The position numbers and the translations under genes were made by a program. This document shows positions 1 to 11,885 of a DNA stretch of 64,000 nt, in pieces. The DNA is taken from contig OY482850.1 of the NCBI GenBank assembly GCA_960531495.1, positions 9,037,053-9,101,052 on the forward strand, given 5' to 3'. The DNA comes from Zeus faber (Eukaryota; Chordata; Actinopteri; Zeiformes; Zeidae). Below the pieces are notes generated by a model. The model made no database searches. It saw only the letters and a list, made by a program, of their open reading frames with translations, and was not told where the DNA came from. Numbering within the stretch: position 1 is the stretch's first letter; the number at the start of each line of letters is the position of its first letter.

Positions 1-2532
1 AATGAAAGGCTGTGTTGCAATGAGTTGTAGACCCTGCATAAAAAATGTGGCCTTCTCCCCATTTTCTGCATAATATATAAGATGAGGTCCAGAGAAATGC
101 GCTACATGCCTCCAACATGCAAACCTGCGGCTCCACAGAAGGTGCCTCTATCCTTTAATGACTTCTGTCACTGCGTGATGGAGTGGGCCCGGTGGACATA
201 GCTGGTTCCCACCCTGCCCTCACACACCTGTCACTCACCAGGGAATACACACCACTGGTTTTTGGTCAGGATAGGAAAATGGTCTGTCTGAGCCCCAAGC
301 ATAATTCATTAACACTTCTGACAAACAAGACGCCACATAGTAGGGAGATTCCTTGCTCTACATCTAGGTTATCTGCTTTGCTATATTGTACAACCTTTGT
401 ATACAAACATACATGCTTATTGTATACATAGAAAGCTTTAAATGATAAACATGTTCATGGTAAACAAGGTTGCCGTTTAAATCACCTATTGGAAAATATT
501 TTACAGTGACACATTTCGAGGGACATTTGTAAACGTATTAATAGAATGTGTCATGTTTTGATTTTCCATTGAGCTGCCAGTCACTGACCTTAAAGAATCT
601 GACGGGTACAACCACTGTGAAGTTCTTAAATCATACAGTATGGCAAGGACTACCAATATACATTCAAAACTTGGGCTTTCTAAACAGCCTCCATGGAATA
701 AAATTGAAAGAAATACTGTAAAAGCCACCTAAAGCAGCCGGCTGATCTATCAGCTATTGTAGCTAGACCTACATTACTGATTTCTTAAGCTTTCAGAACA
801 GAAAGAACGTTATTGTTCATAATTTGTATGAATAAGGCGTGGTTCAAATAACATTATCTACCTATTTCCCTAAACTTCATTTATTTCTGGTCATCATATT
901 CTCAACTTCTCTCTTCTCAAAAAAAGAGCGGAGCCAAATTGCATCAAGGCCATTACATCTCTCAAAATCGAAGAAGCTGAGGGCTGCTGAAAAAGGCAAT
1001 TACGCTTAGGGCATAGAATAATCACAACTATGTGGCTATGAGTAACCTCCAGTCTGCTGCATCCTCCTGTAACCTCCAGGGGGAAACCTCCCTGAAGCTG
1101 CTAAGAACAGCCCAAAGCGGACAGGGTCAACACAAAGGACAGATGGAGAACACAAGTTTGGGCAACTGAGCAAAAGAAAAGGAAGAATGGAGGATGAAAG
1201 AGAGGTAAGATAGATCCACAGGAAGTAGAGACAGGGTACGGATATGTACGTGTCTAGGCAGGGTGATGTTCCACCTGATATGTATCGGTCGGACATCTTG
1301 TCACGCTACATGAACCACAAACCACTGTATGCTCTATTTTGGGACTGCAGACATGGAGCGGTAAAAGCATTGGCCCACGATCGCTGGGTACACTGCATTT
1401 CATTCTGGGCATTCTAACAGTCTGGGAATAAAACTGACACCAACATACACAGCCATAAATGTGCAGAACTACCCTGTTAGTACCTTTGACACTGCTGTAA
1501 TCTCTTCTTTCCTGCTATCTAGTCCAACACATTCCTACATTATTTGCCAATTTGTTCACCAGACTATTTGCTTATCCCTTTATCACTGATGTGTAACTTG
1601 CATTTAGGCTCTCTTGTCGGCCACTCGGATGACATACAATTCAATAAGTAACACAGGGGCCATGTAAAACATACTGATTAATGGGCAGTCTGGCAGATCT
1701 GGTAATTTATTGTGTATATTGTATTGCTGCAACGTTTGTGATTAAGTGCGTGTAAATTACTGTGTCTGCAAATGCAGACATGAAATAAAGACAGCCGCCC
1801 GCTCTTCATTTCATATTTAAATTTTTTCCTATTCCCTTTCTCACAAGGTTGCTTTGTTACACTACTTGTCTTCAAACATTCAAGTCAACAATTTTGGGCT
1901 GAATAGCCTTTGGCCCACACTCATTTTTAATCTTTCGAATAACACATTGGAGTGATTATAGCAGCCTTATAACAAAGCCACATTGGACAATCTGCCGGCT
2001 GTAAACATGGATTCAAATTGTGGTAAGAATCCCGCGCCACAATAGGATCTGTAAAGCACAATTTCAGCTGTTCTAGGGCTCACGTTGATTTAACCCCGTT
2101 TTTTGTTCGATCAAAGGCGTGCTTTGTAGGCAACAAGATGTTTGCTAAGCCCAGAGCAAATGTACAAGACACATGATGTATTCATCGGCCATTCTTGTAT
2201 CATAAACACAGATTTTTGCAGCTTGTTTTATGTTTTTTTCTTTTGCTTTTTTCTCCCTCTCTAGCATAACATTTGCAGGAGTCAAATTCTCATTGCGAGA
2301 TGGCTAGCAGCTTACTGCTGAACAACAAAAGAGTTTTGTGTCCAAGCAGTAGCCCTTGTTTTGTCTTTTGTAACAACAGAACAACAGTAACCACTAGAAA
2401 AGGCTTTGCATTTATTGGTGGATGCCTTGCCTTCCTGGAGGTTATTGACATTAATAATGCCAGGAAATGCGCAGACTAATTCTGTAGTCCTGTCTTTTAT
2501 TTCCTTGGCTCAAATGGTCAGTTTTTAAGTTA
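1..2532. other. non-coding stretch, probably intron 2 of tmtc2
   Basis: No open frame here resembles a known protein and no RNA gene was recognised. The base composition is ordinary to AT-rich. Because the first visible tmtc2 exon (22617) corresponds to the third exon of the vertebrate gene and no upstream tmtc2 exon was found, this stretch is inferred to be intronic. Confidence 0.5.
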
Positions 2533-2551
2533 CTGTCATGACCAAAAAAGA

Positions 2552-2587
2552 TCTTACTAGCCCAGATCCAGATCTGGGCTAGTAAGA
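2552..2587. repeat. perfect 17-bp inverted repeat with 2-nt loop
   Basis: The left arm 2552-2568 is the exact reverse complement of 2571-2587, and only the two bases CA lie between them. It could extrude as a cruciform. It lies just outside a possible solo LTR and may mark the edge of an inserted element. Confidence 0.9.
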
Positions 2588-2599
2588 AGTCTGGATCTC

Positions 2600-3060
2600 T
2601 GGATGACATTTCTATCTATTCTGGCCTCAAAAACCCAGAAGTAAAAACACTGGAACTGAACAAAGTCTGAGCCAAAAACGTTTATTGTGTCTCTGTGCAT
2701 CAAGTACAGCAATAATCAGTGAGAGGGACTCCGGAGTCCAACTAACAAGCTGATCCCTTGGACTTCCTTATATACCCAAGAAGTTCTCTCCACCTATTAC
2801 CTGTCCTGCCCCTTTCAGCGCCAATTTTCACAATCAGAGTTGGGAGTTCAAAGTTTACAGGTAATTCTGGCATATCTTTACTGGTCGGTAGGCCATAATC
2901 ATGAGTTTCCATCCTAGCGGCATGGAGAATCCTAGATCTGGAAGTTAGTAGTCAGACGTGTGTCCACAATACTCAGTAAGCACTAAAGGCTTCTCATTAT
3001 ATTCATAATTTCCCTCCTTTTTCTGTATATCTCATGTTCTCTGTTTCTGTGTTCAGTGTT
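2600..3060 (-). mobile_element. possible solo LTR (fossil), minus orientation
   Basis: Read on the minus strand, this block has a TATA-like GGGTATATAAGG near 2770-2782. About 85 bases further on there is an AATAAA-type signal near 2681-2687. This promoter-then-polyA spacing is what an LTR shows. A 14-base perfect palindrome (GGACTCCGGAGTCC) lies at 2726-2739 between them. There is no second copy in the window, so the ends are approximate and the family is unknown. It abuts the left LTR of the neighbouring retroviral fossil and could be an earlier or later insertion. Confidence 0.35.
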
Positions 3061-3062
3061 TC

Positions 3063-3435
3063 TTGTGGATGACTTTGATTTGGGTTTGAGAATCGGACCG
3101 GATGGAATTTCTGAAGCGTTTGGCCGGCCTAACAAAATTGAGACCGGCAGTGGAATCATCAGGGTTCCAGTAGTTTATTCTCAGCACACAGTATTTTTGG
3201 TATAATCAGGATGGAGAACAAATGGGCATGGTTAAATGTATGGTACAAATGTCTCTTTATTTGGCTGAGCAGTCTATGGAAAAAGAGAGAAGTATTTAGG
3301 ACAGTATGTTAGTCTGACCTATTGAGCAAGAGGAGATTTCCCATGTAACTGTCTAGATAACACTTACCCAAGCATATTTAGTAGCCAGGGTGATTCATCG
3401 GTCATCTAAGGGTACACCGATAAAGTCATAACAGG
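3063..3435 (-). repeat. left (3') LTR of the ERV fossil
   Basis: This block aligns with 11886-12182 in the same orientation. On the minus strand it opens with TGTTATGACTTTATC, has an AATAAA signal near 3174-3179 and ends around CATCCACAA, as a retroviral LTR does. The match to its partner is gapped and visibly diverged. Confidence 0.75.
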
Positions 3436-4074
3436 ATGCCCTCAACACAAATTGAAAGGCAAGGAAAACAAAATAAAAGAAAAATCATAAAGTGAATAAT
3501 TTAACAAAATCAAAAGTCATAAACAATGAGCCCAAAGTCAAACACAAATCAAAATGCTCGTAAATCACCAAACAAAAACACCCAAAAAAGAGATCCTACC
3601 AAACAGGCAGGGAAAGGCCGAATTACTGGGTGTGTACAAAGCAAAACATCATTGTTCAATAATACAACAATACAGTAATATTCATGTGAGGGGGTGATTA
3701 AGTAGACCAAAAAAATGTTTGCCATTTTAAAATGTGATATTTAGAGCGGGACCGTAGCAAATAGTTTCCACACCAAAAGATGACCTTACAAGAGTCAATG
3801 TGTCAGTAAAGTGTATGTGCAGGTTCCTTTATTATCTCAGCATGTTGTGATTCAGGGGAAAGTGGACAGGGGCTTACCAGTGGGAAGGCCATCTGGTAAC
3901 TGTGAGTTTATGTCAGAGCATAGATGCATACTCCTACGACAACAACAACAGGGTTAACCAATCATTTTGGTGTGGTGGAACACATACTGATACAACAACC
4001 AGGGTATAATTAGAGTGTGATGAAAAGGTTGGTGGGAGGGGATACATATCAGGGTATTCATCCGAATTACAGGC

Positions 4075-4455
4075 TTAAAAATTGTCACCACTGTGCAGGG
4101 GTAGTTTAGTTTGGTTAAGTAGAGATATATTCCCATCACCGTGGAGGAAAATCGGGAGATCAGGGGACCGGTTGTTGTGGGCGTCATAGCAGCATAGCAT
4201 CCAGAGGCTGGCCCCGAGGATGCCAATGCCTGCAACGATCAATGCGAGGGCTAGTGCTAGCAGCATTATGTCTTTTGGACCCATGGTATTCTTCGCCTCC
4301 AGTCGGTGATACAGTAAGTCGCTGGATGATGATGAGGTGGTGTCCTTCCTTGGCGTGGCCCTCACTAGTGGATCCATGGTGGTTGTGAGTTCGTCAGCAC
4401 CGTCATCTGGGTTACTGTGATGACGGTTGTTGGTAGACCATACAACCTTCTCCAA
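4075..4455 (-). pseudogene. env-start-like remnant of the ERV fossil
   Basis: This 126-residue open stretch directly follows the integrase remnant and slightly overlaps it, as env does in simple retroviruses. It has a Ser-rich polar N-terminal part and then a long hydrophobic segment (roughly residues 64-90) that would suit a leader or membrane anchor. It is assigned by position only. No recognisable surface or transmembrane envelope domain follows it before the LTR. It is a fossil fragment. Confidence 0.4.
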
Positions 4456-5217
4456 CCTTCCTTGGGTTAAGGGAATTTACGAGGACCTTGCCACCGGGCT
4501 GGTATGGGTGTGTTGGGTTACTGTTGCGAAGAGGGAGAGGAAGTGACACATCACCATAGTTGCCATTCAAAGTTCTTATCAACGCATCGGTATAATCGTT
4601 TATGACAGTGTCCATGTCTCCCAGGAGACATGGACCTCCCTTCCCACGCACCCATGGAGTTGGAAATGGTCGTCCCATTAAGATTTCAAAAGCTGATCGT
4701 TTTATTGTGGCACTCGGAGTCATGTGGAGTTCAGCTGACACAGCTGGGAGTACATCTACCCATGTTCGTTTGCCCCCCACGGTTGCTTTTGTTACCTTGT
4801 CCTTATTTATTCCATTCATCCTTTCTACAATGCCTGAAGATTGTGGATGATAGTGAATGTGGAATTTCCATTTGATTTCAAGTTTCTTACAAACCAACTG
4901 TTATCTTTGATGTGAATGGAGTGCCATTATCACTATTTATAGATGTTGGTATTCCAAAGCATGGAATAATTTCCTTTGCAAGTATTTTTACCATGTTGTG
5001 CATTTTACTTTGAGCACGGGAATGCTTTAACCCATTTGGAAAATTGATCTTCAATTACTAGCTTGTATTGTAGAGGGTCTATTTTAGGCATGTGTGTGAA
5101 GTAAATTTGTAATGACTGAAATGGTGCCTCTGTTGGGGGCAGTGCCTGATGTTTAACAGGTGTGCGACCCACATTAGCACGTGCACATGTAAGGCATGAT
5201 GAGAGAAGTAGTTTCAC
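4412..5217 (-). pseudogene. integrase remnants of the ERV fossil
   Basis: Two open stretches carry retroviral integrase sequence. The right one has a core-domain stretch ending in a FSKWVKAFP-type motif. The left one has HPQSSGIVERMN, the classic integrase motif around the third catalytic residue, followed by a C-terminal region. The sequence is nearest to the gamma/epsilon retrovirus type. The region is broken and is described only as a fossil part. Confidence 0.8.
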
Positions 5218-5246
5218 AGTTTTGGATGTATTTTAATACTAAATCT

Positions 5247-5860
5247 TCATTTCAATGCCTGTATTATGGCTCTTTGCCGGACATGTGAAACACAGTGACA
5301 ATGGCAGACAAGAAACGGGAGCACTGAAGTGAGCAAGGCCAGCCGGCCTCCCTTGTCCGATAGAAGCCCATCAGCTGAGGGGGTTTCCTTACCCTTACCA
5401 TGCCAGTAGGTAATGTCGTCTGGGGTAGCATTTGTCTGTAGGTATTTAATATCTACATTTTCAGGTGTGTATTGTGCTGCCAAATATGAGAATATTGGTC
5501 TTGGTGAGTAGTGTGGGGACAGCACATAGTCCCTAGCAGCTCTCTTAGCTACCTCATCTGCTAATTCAATTCCTTTTTGCCATTCATCTCCTAACATACT
5601 GTGTCCTTTCACTTGACATTTACTTTAGCCAGTTCGTTGGGAGACTGATTCCAGAGAAGACGTAAGCCACCAACGTGGAGTGAGAGATAGGTTTGCGGTC
5701 AGCTGATACAAAACCTCTTTCTTGCCATAATTTACAAAAATCATGCACCACTCTGAATGCACATCATGAGTCAATGAAGACAGTCAGCCTTTAAATAGCG
5801 TACATGCTCAAATCAGTGCCACCAATTTTGCCGCCCAGGTGGAAGCATTAGACAGAGAAT
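5247..5860 (-). pseudogene. RNase H C-terminal / integrase-start remnant
   Basis: The minus strand shows RNase H-like sequence around 5640-5855 (a stretch like VVHDFCKLWQERGF). An open stretch at 5247-5612 then leads into the integrase N-terminal region. The rest of RNase H lies on the far side of an inserted DNA element (5861-6652), so the domain is split by that insertion. Broken fossil. Confidence 0.65.
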
Positions 5861-6652
5861 ATGTGACCCACCTCAGACTTTAGGTACATTTGGTGGCTTT
5901 TGACTTTTTTTCCGCATCATTTGAAAGTGGAGAACTAGAGCTTCAAAACAGGGTGTCACTTGTGCAAATCAAGAAAATATTTTTAAAGCTATGACTTGTT
6001 AATGACAAGGGTGTGGCAAACTGTGTGTCTGAGATAATCAAATTGTGAGATAATAAAAGTGGAATTATTTAGGAGTTTAAAAGTGCGGATAACACAACAA
6101 AATGTAGAGTCTATCAATAATATGAGTCTCTGTATATCAGCCTTGGTGTGTCATTTAATAAATGTGCGTATGTCAAATATCTTCAAAGTTCTTGGAGTTA
6201 TTATGTGGGCTAACCCCAACCCTACCCCAGCTACCCTCTGAGAGCCTGTTTGAGGCTGCCTCTTTTCATTATTTTTGCCCCTGGCTGCATTTGCAGGTAA
6301 ACTTGAGAATCTTGTCCATTGCTACTTGTTCATAATCTGCCATCACCAACCTCAACGGACTTAATCACATCATCAACTTCTTCAGGTTGAAATCCGCTGT
6401 TTAATATGTTCTCCAAATCCGGAATAACGGCGGTATCAGATTCAGCTTCGCTCTCCGAGAAATGACTATCATTGCGGGAAATTAAGTCCAGTACACGCTG
6501 CTTACAATAACTTGGATCTATCGCACTGGACAGATTAAGGTCTGCGATATGATTTAGATCTTTCGCCACCCGCTTCTCATAATACATAACAACACGGTGA
6601 TGAAAGTTTTGACAGACAAGTGAAACCGAAGGATCCTCGTCTTGTTGTTTAA
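5861..6652 (-). mobile_element. DNA-transposon-like element, copy 1 (inverted partner of 9734-10590)
   Basis: Almost all of this block is the diverged reverse complement of 9734-10590. It interrupts the RNase H region of the retroviral fossil, so it inserted after or replaced part of that sequence. On the minus strand it carries a short acidic reading stretch beginning MYYEKRVAKDLNHIADLNL, followed by Glu/Asp/Ser-rich sequence; such acidic N-termini are common in cut-and-paste transposases. Compared with its partner it has about 200 extra bases between the coding-like part and the shared end. A TTAA occurs at the presumed start in both copies, which would suit a piggyBac-like element, but the family is unassigned. 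Confidence 0.6.
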
Positions 6653-6659
6653 AAAAAAA

Positions 6660-7684
6660 AGGAACGGTTGTGACCTGGTGTGTCGTGTGTAAACATAGTT
6701 TATGTGACAACACTTTTTGCAGCATCCTCAACCATCATTGCTCACGCTGCCACGGCCCTTAAACATGGGGGTATTCCCTGTACCGCAGTGGGTAGTTTTG
6801 GGTAGGGTTTTGGATAAATACTCTTTAGGTCTATACCCACTTCCATGAGCCTGCGCTAGGAATCTGACCACCGTTGACCCGTCATCTGACACATAGAGAT
6901 GGAATGGCAAGTGATAGTATGGTAGGCCCAATGCAGGAGCATTCCACAGGGCGACTTTAAGCACTGAGAATAACGTGGCCATCTGTGGTGTGCATACAAC
7001 GTCAAGTGGGACATCCAGCTGGCAGGATTTGTGGAGGATTTAATCATGGTTGGAACAATCAGGGATACATTGTCGACAGTAGTTAATCATGCCAAGGAAA
7101 CTCATCATAGCTTTCTTGGTAGCCGGTGGAGGGTCGGCTTCAATAAGCAGCACTCTGTCTCTTGATAATTGTCTCTGTCCTTGTGACAAAACAAATTCCA
7201 AGTATGCCACCTCCTCTTTATACCACTGTAGTTTCATCAGAGATGCCTTGTGACCACAATCCGCCAGGTGTTCTTCACACAAATCCTTACTTTCAGCCGA
7301 AAGCAATACATCTTCAACATACTGGAGCAACGTGCATCCAGGTGGAGGTGTGAATGTTGCCAATGTATAGCGAACAACAGCTGCAAAAGCTTCAGAGGAG
7401 TCGATATAGCCCTGTGGGAGTATTAGTGAATAGTGGCTGCGTGTCCGTTTGGACGGGGTCGTGAAAAATGCAGAACACAAATCTACCACTGTGAAACAGC
7501 TATGTGATGCTGTTGTAGCTGTTAGTATAGAGATGACATCACGGACATTTGATATCAGTGGCACCACAAAGTTATTGACAGCTCGCAAATCTTGCATAAA
7601 TCGCCATGCAGTCTTTCCTGGTTTTGGTACAGGATTTGTCGGTGTATTGTAAGATGTGGTAGTCACGATCATTCCTTGTTCCAA
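6660..7684 (-). pseudogene. reverse transcriptase / RNase H-start remnant of the ERV fossil
   Basis: An open stretch at 7040-7684 holds the retroviral RT palm. It has PVPKPGKTAWRFMQDLRAVN, the fingers/palm signature, then FTVVDLCSAFF for catalytic motif A and YVEDVLL at the place of the YxDD motif. The next part (6660-6982) has connection/RNase H sequence with PFHLYVSDDG and GYRPKEYLSK. The order and wording fit ERV1/epsilon-like retroviruses. It is a broken fossil, antisense to the host gene. Confidence 0.88.
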
Positions 7685-7689
7685 TAAGG

Positions 7690-8150
7690 GTTAATGACAG
7701 GTTCAATTCCAGTTTCCAATACCAGGGGGTACAGTCTATCAATCCTGTTTAATTTTTGTGTCTTTCCCATGGTTTTGTGGGAATCTTTAATTAGTGTGAT
7801 GGCATCTGCTTTGCTTGATAGCAACACCTTTAAAGGATGGCTGATTGGCGAAATCACTGGGGCATGCATTAAATTGACCAGACAGCCTGGAATGATGATA
7901 AACCGTTGTAAAACATTGATTGTATCGTCACCAGGGCTGGTGCCCTTTAACGGCCGGGTTTATTGGGACCCCAGTTATTCTATCAGAGCTTATATGGGCA
8001 GCTGATACAGGTCCACAATATAAATTCATGGACATGGATGAGCTGGTGGCTCCAGAATCAACAAGGAAATCATATTTAACTCCTTCAATTAATGAAGTTA
8101 ACATTGGTAAGTCTTCTTATGCGCCCGAAAGTTCCAAATGGAGAAAATAA
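7690..8150 (-). pseudogene. aspartic protease-like remnant of the ERV fossil
   Basis: The minus strand encodes a LVDSGATSS motif near 8045-8075, the active-site signature of retroviral aspartic proteases (usually D-T/S-G-A). The sequence then runs on toward the RT stretch. Its place between nucleocapsid-like and RT sequence is as expected for pro. Fossil, broken. Confidence 0.65.
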
Positions 8151-8960
8151 TATTCAGTTGTGGTTTCACTCTGTAGGCATCCCTCTGCGTGTTGTGTTGG
8201 GTTCCACACCATCGGGTATTTTGGTAACTGAGTCTGCTCCTCATGTGGAGGTGCAGAGGGGTGTGTGCTTCCGTGAATCTGACCAGGAGTCACTTCCTGA
8301 CATTTCCACTTGGACTGATCCACTCTTCAATCTCTCACCCAATGGCCGGTAAATCCACATCTTGCACATACAGTATATCATTGCTTCTATCTCCTCGTCC
8401 TCTCCCCTGGCTGAGATGGCCTCTTCTACCAACACCACCTGAAGCATTATAACATATTCTACCTTTTTCCATAACTCTACCTCTCTCCTGTTTCTACGGC
8501 GGGCACCCTGGTTCTGCCACAGTGCCATTGAACCTCTCTCTTCCCCTATGAGAAAGGAGCCTGTCGCCTCTTCTAATCCAAGCGCAAAAAGCACATTTTG
8601 TAAACACATTGACACAAACAGGGGTGCCTCATCGTGTCCTGTTTGCATTCCCGCATTCTCGACCCATGCAGCATGGAATCGACACATAAATAGAATCATG
8701 CATTCACCAGGTTCTGTTAACAGTTAGTGTCAAATGTCAGGTCTCTCGCATGCAGCCTGATCTTAGTCAGAAACCTGAACAAATTGTCAAAGAAATCAGC
8801 CACAAAGAATTATCTGCCCATTTGTACTGTCCACCATCAGGAGGTGCAGCTTCATGTTTCTGGTCTAATTCTTTGAGAGAAGACTCAATTTCCTCATGAG
8901 GAACATGGGGCAAGTTCCCTGACAAGATTTGTCACGGAAAACAAATACCCGGCATGAACC
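8150..8960 (-). pseudogene. gag / nucleocapsid-like remnant of the ERV fossil
   Basis: This block lies between the protease-like motif and the leader. The minus strand has a basic, Arg-rich stretch and a Cys...GHW-type fragment near 8330-8370 that resembles a retroviral zinc knuckle. Upstream capsid-like sequence is too degraded to delimit. Assignment rests mostly on position. Fossil, broken. Confidence 0.5.
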
Positions 8961-9733
8961 AAATGCCCGGCAGGATTTGTTTGTGGATCAGGGGCTCTCC
9001 TGCCTACTTCGTAATGGTCGCTAATGTTTGGTTGCTTTATCATTACTTGGGTACCTATGTGCATAAACGGGAATGTTAAATTGTCTACTATCTGGTATCT
9101 TTAACCTTAGATCAAGTGTGACCAGCTGGTCTGTCTGATAGGTCTGACTCGGTATGAGATTCTTCAGTAATAATTAAAGGAGTCTGTTTAGACTATTGGT
9201 GTTTTGAAGTCATCGAGGGTCTGGTACAATGTAGTACATGCAGTCTTGATATGTTCTCTAGAAAATATGACACACCACAGCAAAAGCCGGCATCTCGCTC
9301 ATTTCTAAAATTGCCAGAAGCAGCCAAATAAGTTGAAAAAACCTTTCTTGAAGGAAAATACAATTTTTCCAGATTTGTGTTCCTTTGTGTTTTTTTAATC
9401 TCTCCACGTATTTTCAAAACTGAGTTTGATTTAAAGATAGTAGAAAAATGTTAAACGATGGAGTTAAGTTAAATATTCCCGTTAGAGTACATCGGGAAAC
9501 GCAGTTCACTTACCGAGACGCGGAACAGAACTGAATAACGCCAACGATCGTTTCCTTTAAAGCGAGAGTCCAGGTGAAGATCATTCCTCCATATTCCATG
9601 TGATGTGAACTCACAATGTGAAACCCTTTTGATAGAATTCAACCTTTAAATCGTACTACTTTTACACACACGGAGCAAGTTTTGTGAAACGACGAAGAAG
9701 AAAACGCACCTACATCACTTCCATAAACAGACA

Positions 9734-10590
9734 CTTAAAGCGCAGCACGGGGGTACTTCGGTCTCACTTGTCTGTGAAAACTCTCTTCACCGTATCGTTA
9801 TGGATTATGCGAAGCGGGTTGCGGAAGCTCTGAATCATATTTCAGACCTAAATCTGACCAGTGCGATAGATTCAAGTCAGTGTTAGCAGCGCGTACTGGA
9901 CTTCATTTTCCACGATGGTAGTCATTTCTCCGACAGCGACGCAGAGAACGACAGTGCTGCTGAATCTGATATTACTCCAGACTTGGAGAACATTTCAAAC
10001 AGTGGATTTCAAACTTAATGGGGCGATGAAACTGAATATTTTCAAGAACCACCGATGATACGTCTGTTGTTGTTGTTACAACGGAAGAAGTTCATGACGT
10101 GATGAAGTCCATTGAGGTTGGTGACAGATTTTCAGATTTCAGATTTTCTGAGACTCATAATATTGATAGACTCTAAATTTTATTGTGTTGTCCGTACTTT
10201 TAAACTCCAAAATAATTCCGCTTTTATAAAGCATGTATATTCTTACTGTTAAATAAAAGCTTTTTTAGAAACAAAATGAGTTGAGCTGTTCGTGATTGGC
10301 CCATTCAGCATTATGTTAAGTAGCCATGAGGCTTTGTTTGTCCGCCAACCCCATTTGCGTTCTGGGAGCTGGCTGAATGAACCTGGTGTGGACAAAACTT
10401 TGTAGGTGATTATCTCAGAATCACAATTTGCCACACCCTTGTCATTAACATGTCATAGCTTTAAAAATATTTGGTTGATTTGCACAAGTGACACCTTATT
10501 TGGAAGATCTGATTCTCCCCTTTCAAGTGATGCGAAAAAAAATGTGGACAGCTGCCAAATGACCCTAAAGGATGTGATGGGTCACAAATG
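9734..10590 (+). mobile_element. DNA-transposon-like element, copy 2 (inverted partner of 5861-6652)
   Basis: This copy is the diverged reverse complement of 5861-6652 and lies in the gag/leader part of the retroviral fossil. It starts near a TTAA (9734-9737). At 9799 it has an ATG with the acidic reading stretch MDYAKRVAEALNHISDLNL, homologous to copy 1; the frame carries stops and ends after about 75 codons. The shared non-coding part runs through 10140-10590 and includes the block around GTGTCACTTGTGCAAATCA on its reverse strand. Neither copy has a recognisable catalytic domain, so both look like internally deleted, non-autonomous copies. The family is unassigned. Confidence 0.6.
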
Positions 10591-11068
10591 GTTCTTTGAA
10601 TTTATATGTTGCTTTGGTCTCAAATGATTCATGTTTTTTCATTGTTTTTTCTTTGGGACGGGTTTCCGATTGAGTTGTGCTTACAGCAGCCAAATCCATG
10701 GTCAATTTTGTGGGGACAGTTGGTGGCTGTATTTTATCCCACAGAGGTTTGCATTTAACCCATCCCTTATATGCCTCTGCATATAAATATAATCCCACAT
10801 TGGCTCTCCAAGGCCTTAATTTTCCATGCGATTCATCAGACCCATATGCTTGTCAGAAAATTAACCTTCTCTTGGGATCGGAACTGGAACCTGTTAGAAC
10901 AAACCCTCCGACCATCCCACTGCATTATCAATGAACGGGGTGGTATAGAAGTCCCCCACAGTTTCCTTACAAACTGAACTTTGGTCTTGGTTGGGGGACC
11001 CTTTGTTTTACATCATGCGATTTGTAGGACATCTCTATTGGTTTTAAACTTAATTATATTACTCCATT

Positions 11069-11740
11069 TTGGTTTTGTCCCTCCCTTTGAGGAATCAAGT
11101 TTACTACAAGAATTGTTTACTATTGGACTCACTTCCGATATTTGAGACACCCCTTTGTTTCAATCAATTATACTGCAATCCCATGGCAGTTTTATATAAA
11201 TCTAGGGAAACATCTCTAGATGGCCGAAGCCTATTGGACTCTATGTACTCTAGGAAAACACCACCATACGATCTTGGGAGACACCACTAGACAGTCTTGG
11301 GAAACACCACTAGACGGTCTAGGGAAACACCACTGGACGGTCTAGAGAAACATCACTAGTCTGTCCAGCGAAACACAATCTTTTTTATTTATTTGAGAAA
11401 CCCCTTTCTTTCAATCAATTATACTGCAATCCCATGGCAGTTTTATATAAATCTAGGGAAACACCTCTAAATGGCCGAAGCCTATCGGACTCTATTTCAG
11501 TCAAGGGAAACACCATTAGACGATCTTGGGAAAGACCACTAGACGGTCTAGGGAAAGACCACTAGACGGTCTAAGGAAACACCACTGGACGTCTAGGGAA
11601 ACACCACTAGACAGTCTTGGGAAACACCACGAGACAGTCTAGGGAAACACCTCTAGACAGTCTAGGGAAAAAACACTAGTCTGTCAAGGGAAGAACCACT
11701 AGGCGGTCTAGGGAAACACAACTAGATGGTCCCAGCCGCT
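11069..11740. repeat. nested tandem repeat in the ERV leader
   Basis: A segment of about 251 bases is duplicated in tandem: CAATCAATTATACTGC occurs at 11161 and again at 11412. Each copy contains an internal minisatellite with a unit of about 23 bases, GGGAAACACCACTAGACGGT plus CTA. There are roughly 5 units in the first copy and 10 in the second. Many units contain the odd palindrome CTAGACGGTCTAG. The array lies between the right LTR and the gag remnant, where the retroviral leader would be. Confidence 0.85.
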
Positions 11741-11885
11741 TTAAAGTCACATGCTTCCTTAGATGTCTTGTTCACACAATACAACATTTGGCCATCCCAG
11801 GGAAAGGCAAACTCATCTGCTTTTTTTTTTAATAATATAGTTGATTGCCTTATCTTAGTCCAGGATCCAAATTATGACACTAAGT

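Noticed and set aside
11270-11735. Regular ~23-base repeats resembling a CRISPR array
   Set aside because: The units are contiguous with no unique spacers, lie in a vertebrate retroviral fossil and have no cas genes; this is a minisatellite.
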